Source: Epiperipatus broadwayi (lineage: Eukaryota > Onychophora > Udeonychophora > Euonychophora > Peripatidae). From it: a stretch of DNA of 64,000 bases. The notes under the pieces are model-generated. The model worked only from the letters and a program-made list of their open reading frames with translations. It was not told where the DNA came from and did not search any database. Positions 45,120 through 56,554 of this stretch are shown one piece after another. Numbering within the stretch: position 1 is the stretch's first letter; every line of letters starts with the position of its first letter. The stretch covers positions 2,729,135 through 2,793,134 of the forward strand of contig JAQFVV010006353.1 in assembly GCA_028023455.1 (NCBI GenBank). The letters are read 5' to 3'. A program made the position numbers and the translations under genes.

Positions 45120-45400
45120 AATAAATTGTGGAATGCTTTCATATGCAATCAAATTAATTTGATGAACAAAATAATAAATGAGGTAGTTTTGGAAAAAGGA
45201 ATTAAAAAAATATTGCTTGAGGAAATTAGAGAAAGAGAGAGAAATTTGTTTGGACATGTATTAAAAAGAAGAGAATGGTTACTAGAAACAAGAAGAACAG
45301 ACAAGATTGATCTAGCTGAATGATATATAAGTAGGAAGAGATATGTAGAAGTAAAGATATAGGCCAATAACAGAGCAAAATAGAGAAATGGACAAATTGC
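45120..45400 (+). pseudogene. LINE C-terminal fragment
   Basis: EKGIKKILLEEIRERERNLF then GHVLKRREWLLETRRTDK resembles the GHV/GHI region downstream of LINE RT domains, here from a family different from the RTE copies. Only about 65 codons are open; a stop at about 45323 precedes an arginine-lysine-rich rest. Confidence 0.55.
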
Positions 45401-45474
45401 CTGTGTGACTGCTCTTTGGACATATATATCAGAGAAAGCATTATTGATAGATAAAGATATGAAAGTAGTTTGCC

Positions 45475-45600
45475 TGAAGATTTATGGTGATAATGTTTTA
45501 GTTGTATTTATATAGTGGACTATTTCCACCATCTAATATAAGTATTAAATGCCTTTAGAAAAAATTAACTTTATTTAACTATTTTGCTGTTAAATATGGT
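45475..45600 (-). repeat. SINE G end fragment
   Basis: TGGACTATTTCCACCATCTAAT, TATTAAATGCCTTTAGAAAAA and TTTATTTAAC match the outer arm of the SINE G dimers. Confidence 0.55.
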
Positions 45601-45604
45601 TAGA

Positions 45605-46425
45605 TTTTGTCCTGTGTTAATTCTTATTCTTGTTATTTATGGTTCATGGGCATTATTTGCACTATCTCTTGGTCAATTTTGGTCATATTTTCTTCATTTT
45701 AGGCTTATTTTGTAAGAAATTTGATATGTAAAATTTATTCTAAAAAAGTCTGCATATGGTGATATATTTTGAAAAAAAAATCAGTTTTCATTGCTGCATA
45801 TTGGTGTGTAAGCCCAACTTCTTTTCTCTGATTGGATGGCTGACAACTAAGAAAATTGTGCCACAGCCATTTTTAAATGACAAAGTCAGAAATCAAAACA
45901 AAATGTTTTACACATTTGTAATTGATTTTAAATGTAAATAAATATATTTCTAGTAATTTTTTATATTCATAATTAAGATTTTACATTACATTATCTAAAT
46001 ATAAAGTTTGATTCGAAAAATTTTAAATTTTACAAGAAAAATAAACATGGGAAAGTGACAGCTCTTCAAGAAAAGTGAATAACATTGACCACTACAGAAC
46101 TGAATAATAAGACACTGACGTTCACATAGATTGGTTGAAATATAATTGTTTTGTTTTACCGCTGGCTATTTTTTAAATGTTTTTATATATTTTTCTTCAG
46201 TTATTAACATTATTTTTAATTTGTCATTACATTTAACCAATTTGAATATAAAATTATTCAATTTTTAGAAGCTGAATTGAAACAATTCTGTGTATTTTAG
46301 ATTAATATTTTATCAATAGAAACCAACTGGAAATGAAACTGACGAATAATAGTTCTCAGATTTAAGTAATGGACCAAAACAAAAATTAGACCATGGTTTT
46401 ACAAGTTGGTGTTGATATCAAAAAG
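45605..46425. other. AT-rich DNA, no gene seen
   Basis: A 61-codon open frame (45756-45941) has no domain features. Nothing else recognised. Confidence 0.4.
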
Positions 46426-46429
46426 GTTA

Positions 46430-46870
46430 AATATTCCAAATATATTCAACTGTTAGTAATATCACCCACATGACAATGGTGAGCAATCCCATAAGTCAAT
46501 GTAGTATTACTATACATAATGTATGGAAATAACTAATCAACATTGCTCTCTGGAAAAAGGGGAGAGTCAGGAGGAACTTCATAGATAAGTATACAAAATT
46601 TCTACTGATGGTTGCCTTTGGCAGGATGGCTCAGTTGGTTAAACTGTAATCTTAAAATTCAATATTCAAGAATTTAAGGATCCAGGTTCAATTCCCATGC
46701 TAGTACTATCACTGGCCAAGCCAGCAACACCTGAAAAAGAGGGGAGAATAATACCTCTCGAAACATACTGCATATACTAACCTGGGTGCTATTACTAATA
46801 GTTGAATGTATTTGGAATATTTAAATAAAGTTAAACTTTTCTAATGATATTCAATACTTATATTAAATAA
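46430..46870 (+). mobile_element. tRNA-derived SINE G, simple (monomer) form
   Basis: The best-preserved tRNA-like head in the window starts at 46620: GGCAGGATGGCTCAGTTGG (box A), AATCTTAAAATTCAATATTC, and CAGGTTCAATTCCC (box B) at about 46682-46696. The body runs to TAGTTGAATGTATTTGGAA near 46820. A 40-base inverse of that end stands at 46433-46470, and the sequence between is unrelated to the body. A hammerhead-like module lies at 46730-46765. Confidence 0.8.
46730..46768 (+). ncRNA. Hammerhead-like module in the SINE G body
   Basis: CTGAAAA (family consensus CTGAAGA), a six-pair stem GAGGGG...CCTCTC with an AGAATAATA-type loop, then GAAAC. Core order is right, but no NUH cleavage triplet next to a pairing helix I is visible. 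Possibly a degenerate hammerhead or chance similarity. Confidence 0.35.
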
Positions 46871-46871
46871 T

Positions 46872-47055
46872 GGAATAATCTCGTATATTTATACAACTAA
46901 AATAGAGTTCATATTTTAATGCTGACTTTAGTAAGACTATACTCTCAATAAATATAATATTAAGATATTGAAAGTATTTGAAAATATATTAAGTTATCAA
47001 ATTAAATATCAAAATATAAATTTTATAAATACACATATAATATTTTATGTTTAGT
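46872..47055. other. AT-rich spacer
   Basis: Nothing recognised. Confidence 0.35.
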
Positions 47056-47059
47056 GATT

Positions 47060-48005
47060 GTCTGAGAGTTTATGATGATGGTATTGTAATAGTAATTATA
47101 GGTTAAACTATTTCTATTATCTAATATCAATAGTTAAATATTTTTAGAAAAACTCAAATTTTATTTAATCTTTCCAAAAGACATTGAAGTGTTAATAATA
47201 GGGTAGAGGTTAGTATATAACACAGCATTTTAACATGTATTATTTTTTATAAATATGACCAAAATCACATATTTCTTTATTTTGCTGTAATATGCTATAA
47301 ATTCAATTTATCCAAGCCACTTTGAACATTTTTTAGCAAAACTCTTTATTTGTACACACACACACATATATATACACCTTACATTTTAATTGTCCTGCAG
47401 TCTTTTTCAGAGACAGTTTTTTTAAAAGATTAAAGTGAACTGGCTCTGAAGAAGACTGCAGGACAGTCAAAATGTAAGGTGTATAAATATATATGGACAA
47501 ATAAAGAGTTTTGCTAAAAAGTGTTTGAAATGGTTTGGATAAATTGTATGTATTATTTTTCATATTTCTTTGAGGGTTGTTGGCCTGACTAGTGTCAACA
47601 CTAACATGAGGATCAAATATGGGTCTTTCAGATTCACGAGTATTGAATTTAAGGTAATACTCCAATCAACCAGGCTATTCTCTCAATAAAAATCAAGTCT
47701 GGACCTTTTAGATTCATGAAAAATTTAATATAATACCTTAGTTAAAGAAACACCTTAAATTTATTATTCACTAAATCCAAAAAAGTCCAAATTAAATATA
47801 CATACTAGTGCTGCCTTTGGTCAAATTAACAATACCTGGAAAAGAAATTAGAATAATACTGTTCAAACCATTATATTATGCATTATGCTAAGTGCTATTA
47901 CTAACAATTGAATGTATTTGAAAATATTTAAATGAAGTTTGAACTTTTCTGAGACATTTAACAAACAATAGTAATTGATGGAAGTAAACCAAAATTTAAT
48001 ATTCA
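47060..48005. mobile_element. SINE G dimer interrupted by another palindrome
   Basis: Left arm 47060-47240 (TGGTATTGTAATAGTAATTATAGG, GTTAATAATAGGG) and right arm 47550-48005 (GGCCTGACTAGTGTCAACAC, AACAATTGAATGTATTTG) belong to one SINE G dimer. The block 47283-47553 is foreign. GTATTATTTTT stands on both of its sides. Confidence 0.6.
47301..47548. mobile_element. Palindromic insertion with hammerhead-like modules in both arms
   Basis: Arms 47301-47412 and 47443-47548 are inverted copies (TTTTTTAGCAAAACTCTTTA, ACACCTTACATTTTAATTGTC; mirrored by GACAGTCAAAATGTAAGGTGT and ATAAAGAGTTTTGCTAAAAA). The right arm has CTGAAGA at 47446-47452, helix II GACTG-CAGGA-CAGTC at 47454-47468 and AAAA in place of GAAA. 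Same family as 5575-5670. Confidence 0.7.
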
Positions 48006-48224
48006 AAAATAATCAAAATACTTTGGACATATTACAAAACTGATTGTTCAGGAGAAAATTGTTGATGCATAGTAAGATTGGAAAAAAATGAAGGCAATAA
48101 AGTTTAGACAGACAGATGGTATAAAGGAGTCCAAATAGAAGTATGTACAATAGTAACCTTCTTCATAAGGAATAGAAACAATGAGAGACTTTTGTACATT
48201 GAGTTGACTTGATAATATAAAATG

Positions 48225-48540
48225 TGGTCTGTGCTGTAAACTGTAGTTAAAATAACTGCCCTTATGTATATTATGGTGAGACCAGAGAAAATCTTAGAAT
48301 TAGAATGACCCAGCATTCATTAATATATAAAAGAATCTAAAATTATGTCTGAGGCTCTTAATTAATCTATCTTTCATAATCATGAAAGAGAGCATGGTCA
48401 TAAGTGTGATCCAAGTGTTGTCAAAATTATGTGCGAACAAAGAAACGATCGCAAATGTACAATAAAGCAGGTGTGGTTTAATATACAAAATGAATATGTA
48501 ATGAACCAAAATTCAAATCAGCAAAAAATTAATGTTCTCA
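48225..48540 (+). pseudogene. Penelope-like GIY-YIG endonuclease fragment
   Basis: From 48257 one frame reads CPYVYYGETRENLRIRMTQH and SLIYKRI, a stop, and then, after a frame change, SIFHNHEREHGHKCDPSVVK, IMCEQRNDRKCTIKQVWFNI and NEYVMNQN. YYGETR is the YIG half with the Arg; HGHKCD and QVWF correspond to GH-FD and EAWF, so the catalytic Glu is replaced by Gln. Aligns block by block with the 14.5-kb fragment. No RT attached. Confidence 0.75.
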
Positions 48541-48544
48541 GCAG

Positions 48545-48785
48545 ACTAACCATGAATATGACATGAAAGCACTGAAAGCCAATAAACATCACATGATCAC
48601 TATTTTTTGCAATGAGTGGCAATATGTATAGTGAGTTTTGCCTGTTTTGAAAGCACTGAAAGTACAATAAATCTTATGAAATTTATATTTAAACTCTGTT
48701 TTAGTATTTTTTACATTAATATTAGTTTTATTTAACAACAAATTTATATTTTTAAGTAGTTAGCAGTATTTTAAAAAGATTAATA
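48545..48785. other. Fragment of CTCTCCAT foldback end, then spacer
   Basis: CACATGATCACTATTTTTTGC, AGTGGCAATATG and GAGTTTTGCCTGTTTT at about 48593-48650 match one inverted end of that family. Rest unrecognised. Confidence 0.45.
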
Positions 48786-49204
48786 CTGATAAAAATATTT
48801 GTCAGAGTGATTCCATATCTTCAAAACTTTACAACAATTTTATAAGAAGGATTTTGTAGCCTGAAATGAGAAGCTAAGGAAATAAAAGTAAATAAAGATT
48901 ATTCAAATCATCTAAATTTTGTGGATGTAGTTGTTTTTGCAAATAATATTTCAGAGCTTCAGGAAATGTTGCAATAGTTATTTGATGCTTGGGAAAAGGT
49001 AGAACTAAGGATAAATGTCTAAAAAAAGACTAATGTAATGTTCATTCTCAGATGATGTAAATAAAGATTAATAATCATGAATTAGAAAATTAACAACTAC
49101 ATTCATCAGATGAAAGCAAAATGGAATGAAATTAAATGTAGAATTAAACATGGATGGAATGTTTTTGATAGAAATAACAATATTAAAATGAAGATGTGTG
49201 TAGA

Positions 49205-49430
49205 TAAAGTGCAGAGCTTGTCCTGGTATTTTTAATCTAATGCTTGAATATCCTAGCACCTCACTGAGGAAGCCAGTATCAGAAACTGGTCTGGGGTTGG
49301 GGATATTCTGCAAAGCTTGTTAAGAGCTTATTTGCAAGTTCTATATATAACATTGTAATACAAGCTTGTTAAATTAGGTCATGTGACATATTACTTGATT
49401 TCTTTGTAATCATTTCTTATTTATAAATAT
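49205..49430 (+). mobile_element. Hammerhead-family repeat inserted in an RTE LINE
   Basis: Contains the hammerhead-like motif at 49257-49297 and AAGCTTGTTAAGAGCTTATTTGC, then TTGTTAAATTAGGTCATGTGA, shared with 33675-34175. Its ends coincide with the break in the LINE, so it moved as a unit. Confidence 0.6.
49257..49297 (+). ncRNA. Hammerhead-like motif with intact core and helix I
   Basis: CTGAGGA at 49264-49270, GAAA at 49282-49285, C49286-G49289 and A49285-U49290 as minimal helix III, and GTC with cleavage base C49291. Helix I: ACCTCA (49258-49263) pairs with TGGGGT (49292-49297) over six pairs. Helix II (AGCCAGTATCA) hardly pairs, so activity is doubtful. Confidence 0.6.
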
Positions 49431-49864
49431 GAAACTTGAGCACTAACACAAGAAAAATACAGAGAGATTAGATCACTTTAAAACTAAGGAGAGATGTATG
49501 TTAAAAATAAGAAGAAATCAAAAAGGAAAGTATAGTTGAGAAATGGAGCTGGAATGTACATATTGGTAAAAGAGATGATAACGTATGGACAGTTGAAGTT
49601 CTAAATCAGACCCAAAAGATTACAAATGATCTAGAAAATTATCACATGTGAGATGAATGAATGAGATAAGGAACCTGGATCTCAAAAGATTACAAACAAT
49701 CTAGAAAATTACCAGATGTGAGATGAATGAATGAGATAATGAAGCTGGTTAATATAATGTGGGGAAGATAGGTTAGGACTCAGAAAAATGGATTATATTC
49801 TGAAAAATGTTCATTCTGCATTGGATTACTAATTACTGTAAATGATGATAATAATGATTTTACT

Positions 49865-50275
49865 ATATTTAAATTGTTTACTATCAGCAATGATCCTGGC
49901 ATAGTAACATGATAGTTGCATTTCTAACACCAACTGGAAAAAGTTAAGCCAATAAAGAAGAATTTGGGTAAATATGAATAAATATTTGAAACACAATTTA
50001 TTTGCTGTTCTTGATCACTTTTAATGGTGAATAGTTAAACTATTTGGCTATGAAATACATGTATTGATTTAGAGGTGGCGCTGCAGGCAGCTTGGGGAGA
50101 ACCAACCACCTTTTAACTAAAGAAAACTATTTGTATATATGGAATCATGAATACGATAAAATTATCTCATGTTGCTTATATCAAGAACACCGATCTCTAT
50201 TGTCTAACTTCATTTTTCAAATGTATTCATTTATATTTATTTCTAGGTTTCATAAGAATAGCTAATTACTGTAAT
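49865..50275. other. No gene seen
   Basis: Nothing recognised, apart from a GGTGGCGCTGCAGGCAGCTT GC-rich patch near 50076. Confidence 0.4.
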
Positions 50276-50282
50276 ATTTACA

Positions 50283-50400
50283 CAGAGGCAAAACTCTCCA
50301 TACAGTAGCGCCACTCAGTGCAAGCGAGTGGCGCTATTGTATAAAGAATTCGGCCTCTATGTAAACAGCTTGTATAAGCATAAAGAATGCTGATCATGTG
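50283..50400. mobile_element. CTCTCCAT foldback element, palindrome only
   Basis: AGTAGCGCCACTCAGTGC at 50303 and GCGAGTGGCGCTATTGTA at 50325 form a near-perfect hairpin, flanked by AGAGGCAAAACTCTCCATAC and its inverse and by TGTAAACAGCTTG--TAAGCATAAAGAATG, which also follows the 3.7-kb copy. Confidence 0.75.
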
Positions 50401-50404
50401 ATAT

Positions 50405-51490
50405 TTAGTTGTTTAATATCGTAATATTTGTTGCATACATGTCAAAAGATTTATAAATTGAATTCAAAATGGCTACACACACTCGCATATAATTACAGTT
50501 CTAAATTCTTAATATTGGCCATCTAAACACAGCATGATAAATTTTTTAGGATTGAATATATATCTATATTCTTTTCTACTTGCAAAATAATAAACTCTTT
50601 TTTTTTTCAGAAAGTTTAAATTTTTTTAAAAATAATGACTGATTAAAAATGTAAACATTACAACCCTTGCATTGTAAATCAGGAAATGAATCTCTTTAAT
50701 CCCTCTCCTCTAATTTATCAAGAGAGCTTCAACGCACAAAGTTAATTAGTCCTGCTTAAGAATAAATTACTGCTTAATTATAGACAAGACGGACTCAGAT
50801 CTGCATACGCAGAATGTAATTTATCTGACATGGAATCTGATCTTAAAAAGAAGAAACAAATCTTAGCTGGCTAATGAACGTATAAATCTTTATAATATGC
50901 TGGTTCTAAACACGCGGCGTTGAACACCTACATTATATATATATAATAATTAATTATTGCAATTTATTTCTAGAGATAGACTTTTAAGACAGTTTTTGCT
51001 TCGAGCAGTGAAATATAATGCAGTATTTATTTATTTTCTATTAATACGTTTTGCAAGGTCCATTTTTTGTTTATTTCTGATCATGAAAGAACCTCTGACT
51101 ACTGATTCTTTTATGACAATATATAACTGAGAACATAGACCTCGTATGAAATGCAATGCGTCTTCCTCTAGAAATAAAAACAGCATCATATCGAAATTAT
51201 AGTTTTCATTTTGTAGTCAGAATAATGAATTTTTTTTGCTAAATCCAGATTAACGGAGACACTTTATCTTTCAGTTTTAATAGATAAGTATTTATTTGCT
51301 GACGAATAATTACATCAGTGACAAGATTGGCTATGATACCTGAGGAAAAAATATTGTCTGCTTGTGACTTAACGTATTATCTTTAATTAAAAGCAAATGA
51401 TATAGAAATAAAATGAGAATATTATTATTATTTTTACTGGAATCATCGTAGCCAAGAATTTATTACTTTTTGATTTTTACTAGTGTATTT
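50405..51490. other. AT-rich DNA, no gene seen
   Basis: Nothing recognised. Confidence 0.45.
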
Positions 51491-51494
51491 CTTA

Positions 51495-51605
51495 TCTCAA
51501 CTCTATCACATCACAGCCCATCCACCTGTATTTCAACTTTATCACATGACCACCATCCACTTTCATCTCAACTCTATCACAGCACAACCATCCACTTGTG
51601 CGGAA
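51495..51605 (+). repeat. Minisatellite, about 40-bp unit, three copies
   Basis: CAACTCTATCACATCACAGC, CAACTTTATCACATGACCAC and CAACTCTATCACAGCACAAC each followed by CATCCAC. C-rich, unlike the surroundings; the frames through it are fortuitous. Confidence 0.8.
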
Positions 51606-51609
51606 AGTC

Positions 51610-52255
51610 TAACTACCGTCTCTTTGGATTTTGCAAACATCCTACAATCTTCAGGTGAAGTAGAAGTAACAGTTACATGAATCTCCACACTCAATATTTT
51701 TTGATCTTGATTAGATCACTCTTAAGCAATGCAAAAATCGATTTTTCTCCATTTTTATCTTCTTGTAGACAAATGAATAATAATTGTATAATATCATGAA
51801 TTTATTATGTTAAATCATCACTATGTAAGTAAACTATAAAGTAGTTAAGCAGTTGGGTTGTTAGTGAAGCAATCGATTGCTATTGATAGTTCCCAAGGTT
51901 AAAGAAGTCTTTTTACTCTATTATTAATTAATATGTTTTTTGTTGTCAGTTTAATTACAGATAAAGTAGGCAACTCAATTTGTTATATAGATTTGAACCC
52001 AGCCAGCCATTTTTTATATGCATGATAATTCAGAAGATCACAGTTTCCTTTAAGATTTTGTGAATGTTTCATCCTTCCTAGGGAGTTGTACTTGTTAAAT
52101 TTTAATCTTTCATGGATTTATTATGATGAAAAAGAGTTAAAGTTTGGGGTCATTTCCATGTAAATTCATTAGAAAGGGGTTTAGCAGTAATGTTACCAGA
52201 GAAAGAGTCAATCACCACCGATAGCTCCCAAACTTACACCACTTTATATATATAT
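51610..52255. other. AT-rich DNA, no gene seen
   Basis: Nothing recognised. Confidence 0.4.
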
Positions 52256-52261
52256 ATATAT

Positions 52262-52429
52262 TCTAATTAAAGTGGATTTGAACCTAGACTTTTAAGCCCC
52301 CTACAGTCATTCACTCCATCCAATATAACTGATACACATGATCACTTACATGTGAAAAAAATAAATGATCTCCAATATACATATTTCAAGCTGAACCAGA
52401 ACTTATCAGTTGGTCTGGATCATCATCTC

Positions 52430-52466
<37 letters not shown>

Positions 52467-52470
52467 GCCA
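52262..52470 (-). mobile_element. SINE A, truncated, with TA microsatellite
   Basis: GTGGATTTGAACCTAGACTT (reverse of box B), ACATGTGAAAAAAATAAATG, ATCAGTTGGTCTGG, then a TA run (52432-52462) where the body should continue. Confidence 0.65.
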
Positions 52471-52479
52471 TTACAATTT

Positions 52480-55375
52480 AGTCACTAGATAAATTTATAG
52501 TAATGTGCATGTAGAAAAGGTAAACCAAAAATCATCATCACAATTTTATATAACCATAAAAGAAGCTGTAGGGCATCCAAGTTCAAACCCTACAAGGTCC
52601 AGTTCTAAAAGCTTTAAACAGAGAAAGAATGGGTCAACAATTACATGCTTTACTTGTTTGTGTGTTGATAGAAAGGTAATACACACATTTAAACTATTTA
52701 ATATTTAATTTTTCTTTAAAAAGCAAAGTTATAATGCATACATATAGGCAATGTATGTGTAAATTATTTAATTGTTTTATATTTCAAATATTAAACATTT
52801 TTAACTTTCTTTAAAACTAACCTATGCTTGATCAATTCTAATATTTTATTCTATACTTTTATTTTGCTTTTCTTTAATTATAATTGGGATTTAAAAGTTA
52901 CAGACTTAATTAAATAATTGGGTTATAATTACTAAGCTAGCAATCATATTATTTAAGGTTAGTTTATGAATGATTTGAAAGAATGAAGGATCTGTGTACA
53001 TTACATACAAAAATTTACATTTCCTAAATATTGAAAGAAAAGGAAGTATTAAATCTGTCAAATTATTTTTTTTGTACAATTTTTTGTTAAAAGAGGAAAT
53101 CTGTTTAATCAGATATCGATCTTTGTAGCAATTTTTTTTTTTGTAAATGATTGTTTCACTTTGGAAGCTTATAATGGGTCAGAGCTCTAAATTTTGAAAT
53201 TGTCTTATCTCAAGATCTAAAGAAGGAAGCTCAAAGATTTGAAGTGTTACCTGGATGTTAAAAAGAAAGAAAAAAAAAGAAAAGAAAGGAAATAAGGATT
53301 GAGTCTATTTTTTTTTTAAACAAAAGTGTCTGAAAAAAGGATTAAACTTTTCAGTTGAAAAATAATTTAGTTGAAAATAAATTAGAGATCTAATTAAAAC
53401 AAATTTGTCCAAAAATAGCAAGTGATGCTATCTCTGATTGGTTAAGTTAGCTAAAAATTGGATATAAAAAGTGTCTGGAATTATTATTTTTTTTTTTGTT
53501 TTTGATTCAGATTATTAAACTATCAAATTGAATGTTGAAAATATAAGAAATGGCGGGCTAGAAAAATTATATGTATATCCCATTTTTGCTGACCATCTGG
53601 AGGAAGCTGAACATCACATAGGAAAGAAAAGATGTTGTGTCTAAAATAATATTCTACACCTTTCAACTGACCAGAGAAATAAGATGTTTTAATAGAAGGA
53701 AGAAAGCATTCACCTGCATTCAAAGAAGATGAATTAATCTACTGATAAATATTAATCATCAAGTCCAATTAATTGTTACAACAACTGATTTTAAACTCAA
53801 GAAAATTTATAAATGTGAAAACAACTGCTGTATTTCATCCACATGCTTGACAGGAAGAGAAGAAAAATTAATATAATGATTTCCAAATTATCCACTAAAG
53901 CAAATAACCTCAATAGAGTCATCATCATCAAATAGTTATACACCTCAAGAAAGAGATTGTTCCCAGTAAAACGGAAATGGTAGCTGCAGAAATATAGACA
54001 TTATACAAGACAAGTTTGAACCCTTGGAAATTTGCCACAAACAAAAGATCGGTAATATGACTTTTATATCTATTTTCTTTATGATATCAGTCTTAATAAA
54101 CATTTTAGCAATAAAGTGGTATATTTTATTTAAAGAACTTTTAAAGACTATTCAGATCGATTAAAACAAGAATGTCTTACTAATAATAACTTTGAGCTTC
54201 ATAAATGATCTTGAATGTATCAAAATTATTTGTTTATTAATTTTACAGTTATGAAAAATATTAATGTGTAAAACAATTTTTTTTTATGGTATTATGATTT
54301 TAGTTTTAACTAATATATTATTATTATTTTGGTTTTAAATAATATTTTGTTATCATGGGATAAAACACGCACATACATAATAATATTTTTATATGTGTAT
54401 AATTGCGAGTGAATGTGAAATAATGAGTAGTATTAGAATATTAGATTAGTTTGTTTCATGTTAAGTATAGCATTTCAGAGGTAGAAGAGAGGGGGGAGAT
54501 ACTGATTTAAAACTCTTTTCTAAAACTTGCTCTTTCAATTCTACTAACATTTTTTTTTTACATTCTATTTACATGTTGGATTTTTAAAGTATGTGTGCTA
54601 ATGAGCAGATAATATTTTTTTTTTTTTCTTGAAATACTTTTCTCATGGAGTGAAAATCCTGGTCAATGTGACGTCCAACTTAATACAAAATACATTTGAA
54701 GGGAAAGGGGGAAGAACTTAAAATTAATCTGAGGATTGTTATATAATCAATTATTATTATTATTATTCATGTCAATTTTCATATTTATCTAGAAATTTTT
54801 ATGTATATGTTAGAAATGTAGTAATAAATATTAGTTTGTTTTATTAAACGAGGCGTATATATTTCATTAAGTGTAGTCTTTGTTAAGTGTGATTATTCAT
54901 CATCATCAATGGTTGAATATTAGTTATTTAAGATATAAGTAAATATGCTAAAATTAAGCAATAATTATGAATTTCTTCATAAAATTTAGTTTTATGTTTA
55001 GGCTTAGTCCTAGAGCTGTAGTTGAAACCCTTGTCATTATTGTTATTATCATCATCATCGTCATCAACATTTTAATTAATGAGCTGATTAACTGTTTAAA
55101 GGCCATAAATAAATATTGATTTTATAATATTTAGTGATTTCTTAGTATTATTATAACCACATCCCGTCATCTATTTCATGCAAGGATGAGTGAATTGCCA
55201 TCCTAAATTAGTTATATATAATCTGAGCTAGTAAACTTATAAAAATATTGAAACACATTTGTTATGTTAAGATCTGAGAAATGATTTATGTCTAATATAC
55301 TCCACTTTGGTTTAAAGAGGTTTTACTTTTACCTAAATATTAGTGCATATAGTGATATGGCTCAAAAAGCAAAAT
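52480..55375. other. AT-rich DNA, no gene recognised
   Basis: About 2.9 kb. A 66-codon minus frame at 53523-53723 (AGECFLPSIKTSYFSGQLKG...) is preceded by a pyrimidine-rich TTTGAATGCAG that could be a splice acceptor, but I find no known domain. A/T runs and a GA-rich patch (53262-53300) otherwise. Confidence 0.4.
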
Positions 55376-55379
55376 CTCC

Positions 55380-55500
55380 CATTTTATTAGAAATAAAGTA
55401 CCAAGAAGGGATTCAAACCTGGTACATGTGAAAGGTTATCAGATATAACCGTGTCTAGATTCAGATAATCTAGTGGTGCCCTGCTAGACCATATTCACTT
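55380..55500 (-). mobile_element. tRNA-like SINE head, family F
   Basis: Minus strand: GGTCTAGCAGGGCACCACTA, and CAGGTTTGAATCCCTTCTTGG with box B at about 55412-55424. Single copy in the window. Confidence 0.45.
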
Positions 55501-55767
55501 AGTATTTGTTTAAAACATGCACTTAACATCAAACCAAGAAATGAAAGTGGATAAAACCTACTGCCTGTATACCTGAGTTATACTTTATTGAATTACTAGT
55601 GTACTCACTTCACATGATTTCCATATACCTGAGTTATAATACTTGTTATTAATAATTTGCTTATAAGTATTGATATTGTTATATTTTTATAATTATTGAT
55701 ATTTGGATCTTGAGAAAGCTATGATATTTGGACTACTTTAATAATATTTGAACTAATTTAATTATGT

Positions 55768-55769
<2 letters not shown>

Positions 55770-55859
<90 letters not shown>
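55770..55859. repeat. (AT)n microsatellite, 90 bp
   Basis: Uninterrupted AT units at the left edge of a SINE A body. At several SINE A copies a TA run stands at this same internal point (2.98, 36.55, 52.44 kb), so the repeat is seeded by the element. Confidence 0.95.
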
Positions 55860-55861
<2 letters not shown>

Positions 55862-56050
55862 CAGTACTCAATTTATATTAAGATACCAAATCTACACACT
55901 TTATTAGTCAGGTTTCAAGTCACTGAAAATCTGATGATGGAATCTTAAAGTTCTTTATTATGCCAATATTATAGTCATACCCATGTTGACTTTAAGTCAA
56001 TCTGACTCCTCATATGTAGCACCTTAATAAGTTCATTTATTTAAATCCCC
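55860..56050 (-). mobile_element. SINE A body fragment
   Basis: AATCAGTACTCAATTTATATTA, GAAAATCTGATGATGGAATCTTAAAG, CCCATGTTGACTTTAAGTCA, as in 2990-3420. The tRNA-like end is replaced by the AT run. Confidence 0.65.
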
Positions 56051-56054
56051 TTTG

Positions 56055-56550
56055 ATTACAACTAGGGTAAGTATATATTATAATTGTATTTCAATATTAC
56101 ATATTAATTTTAATATTCTCATGGATAAAGGAATTCATAGTATTATTTCCAGGAGCTTCCATATAATAAAAATATAATAGCTAAATAGTTGGCATTTAAA
56201 TACAATAACAAGTTTCATGCAACTCCCAAATGTTACTTTAAATATTAACAAAACAACCACTAAATTACAAAATGCTTAAAATATGCACCTATGATACTTA
56301 CTATGTAATATATAACATAAATTGCCATGATGAAACAAACAATTTGTCTGTTCTATTTTATTTTAAGTGGATGGATAAAATTTTGTTTCAAAACGGAGAC
56401 TAAAAGTAAATGTTTATTTTATTTTTCCCAAAATAAAGACTTACTTAACACATGATTGTGCAATATAACATCTGGATGGGATTTTCATCAGAAATGTTAA
56501 TAAGTAGTAAATGTATTTTTTTTCAAAAACAAAAAAAAAACAACTAAATT
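56055..56550. other. AT-rich DNA, no gene seen
   Basis: Nothing recognised. Confidence 0.4.
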
Positions 56551-56554
56551 ACTA

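Larger units (their letters stand above)
48790..49860 (+). pseudogene. RTE-like LINE, RT to 3' end, split by a repeat insertion
   Basis: 48800-49200 follows the RT region of the 16.5-kb copy (SDSIS, the FADD region now FVDVVVFAN, LQEMLQ, LRINV) with many stops. 49205-49430 is a foreign hammerhead-family repeat. From about 49435 the LINE resumes with ALTQEKYREIRSL, RCMLKI and a 3' TGATGATAATAATGA tail. Inside it 49600-49745 is a 70-base tandem duplication (AAAAGATTACAAA-ATCTAGAAAATTA). Confidence 0.7.

Noticed and set aside
46619-46705. Functional tRNA gene
   Set aside because: The head is tRNA-like but too long between boxes and without a paired acceptor stem; family copies are SINEs.
51470-51680. 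Ser/His/Thr-rich open frames
   Set aside because: They read through a 40-bp minisatellite in two frames; no coding evidence.
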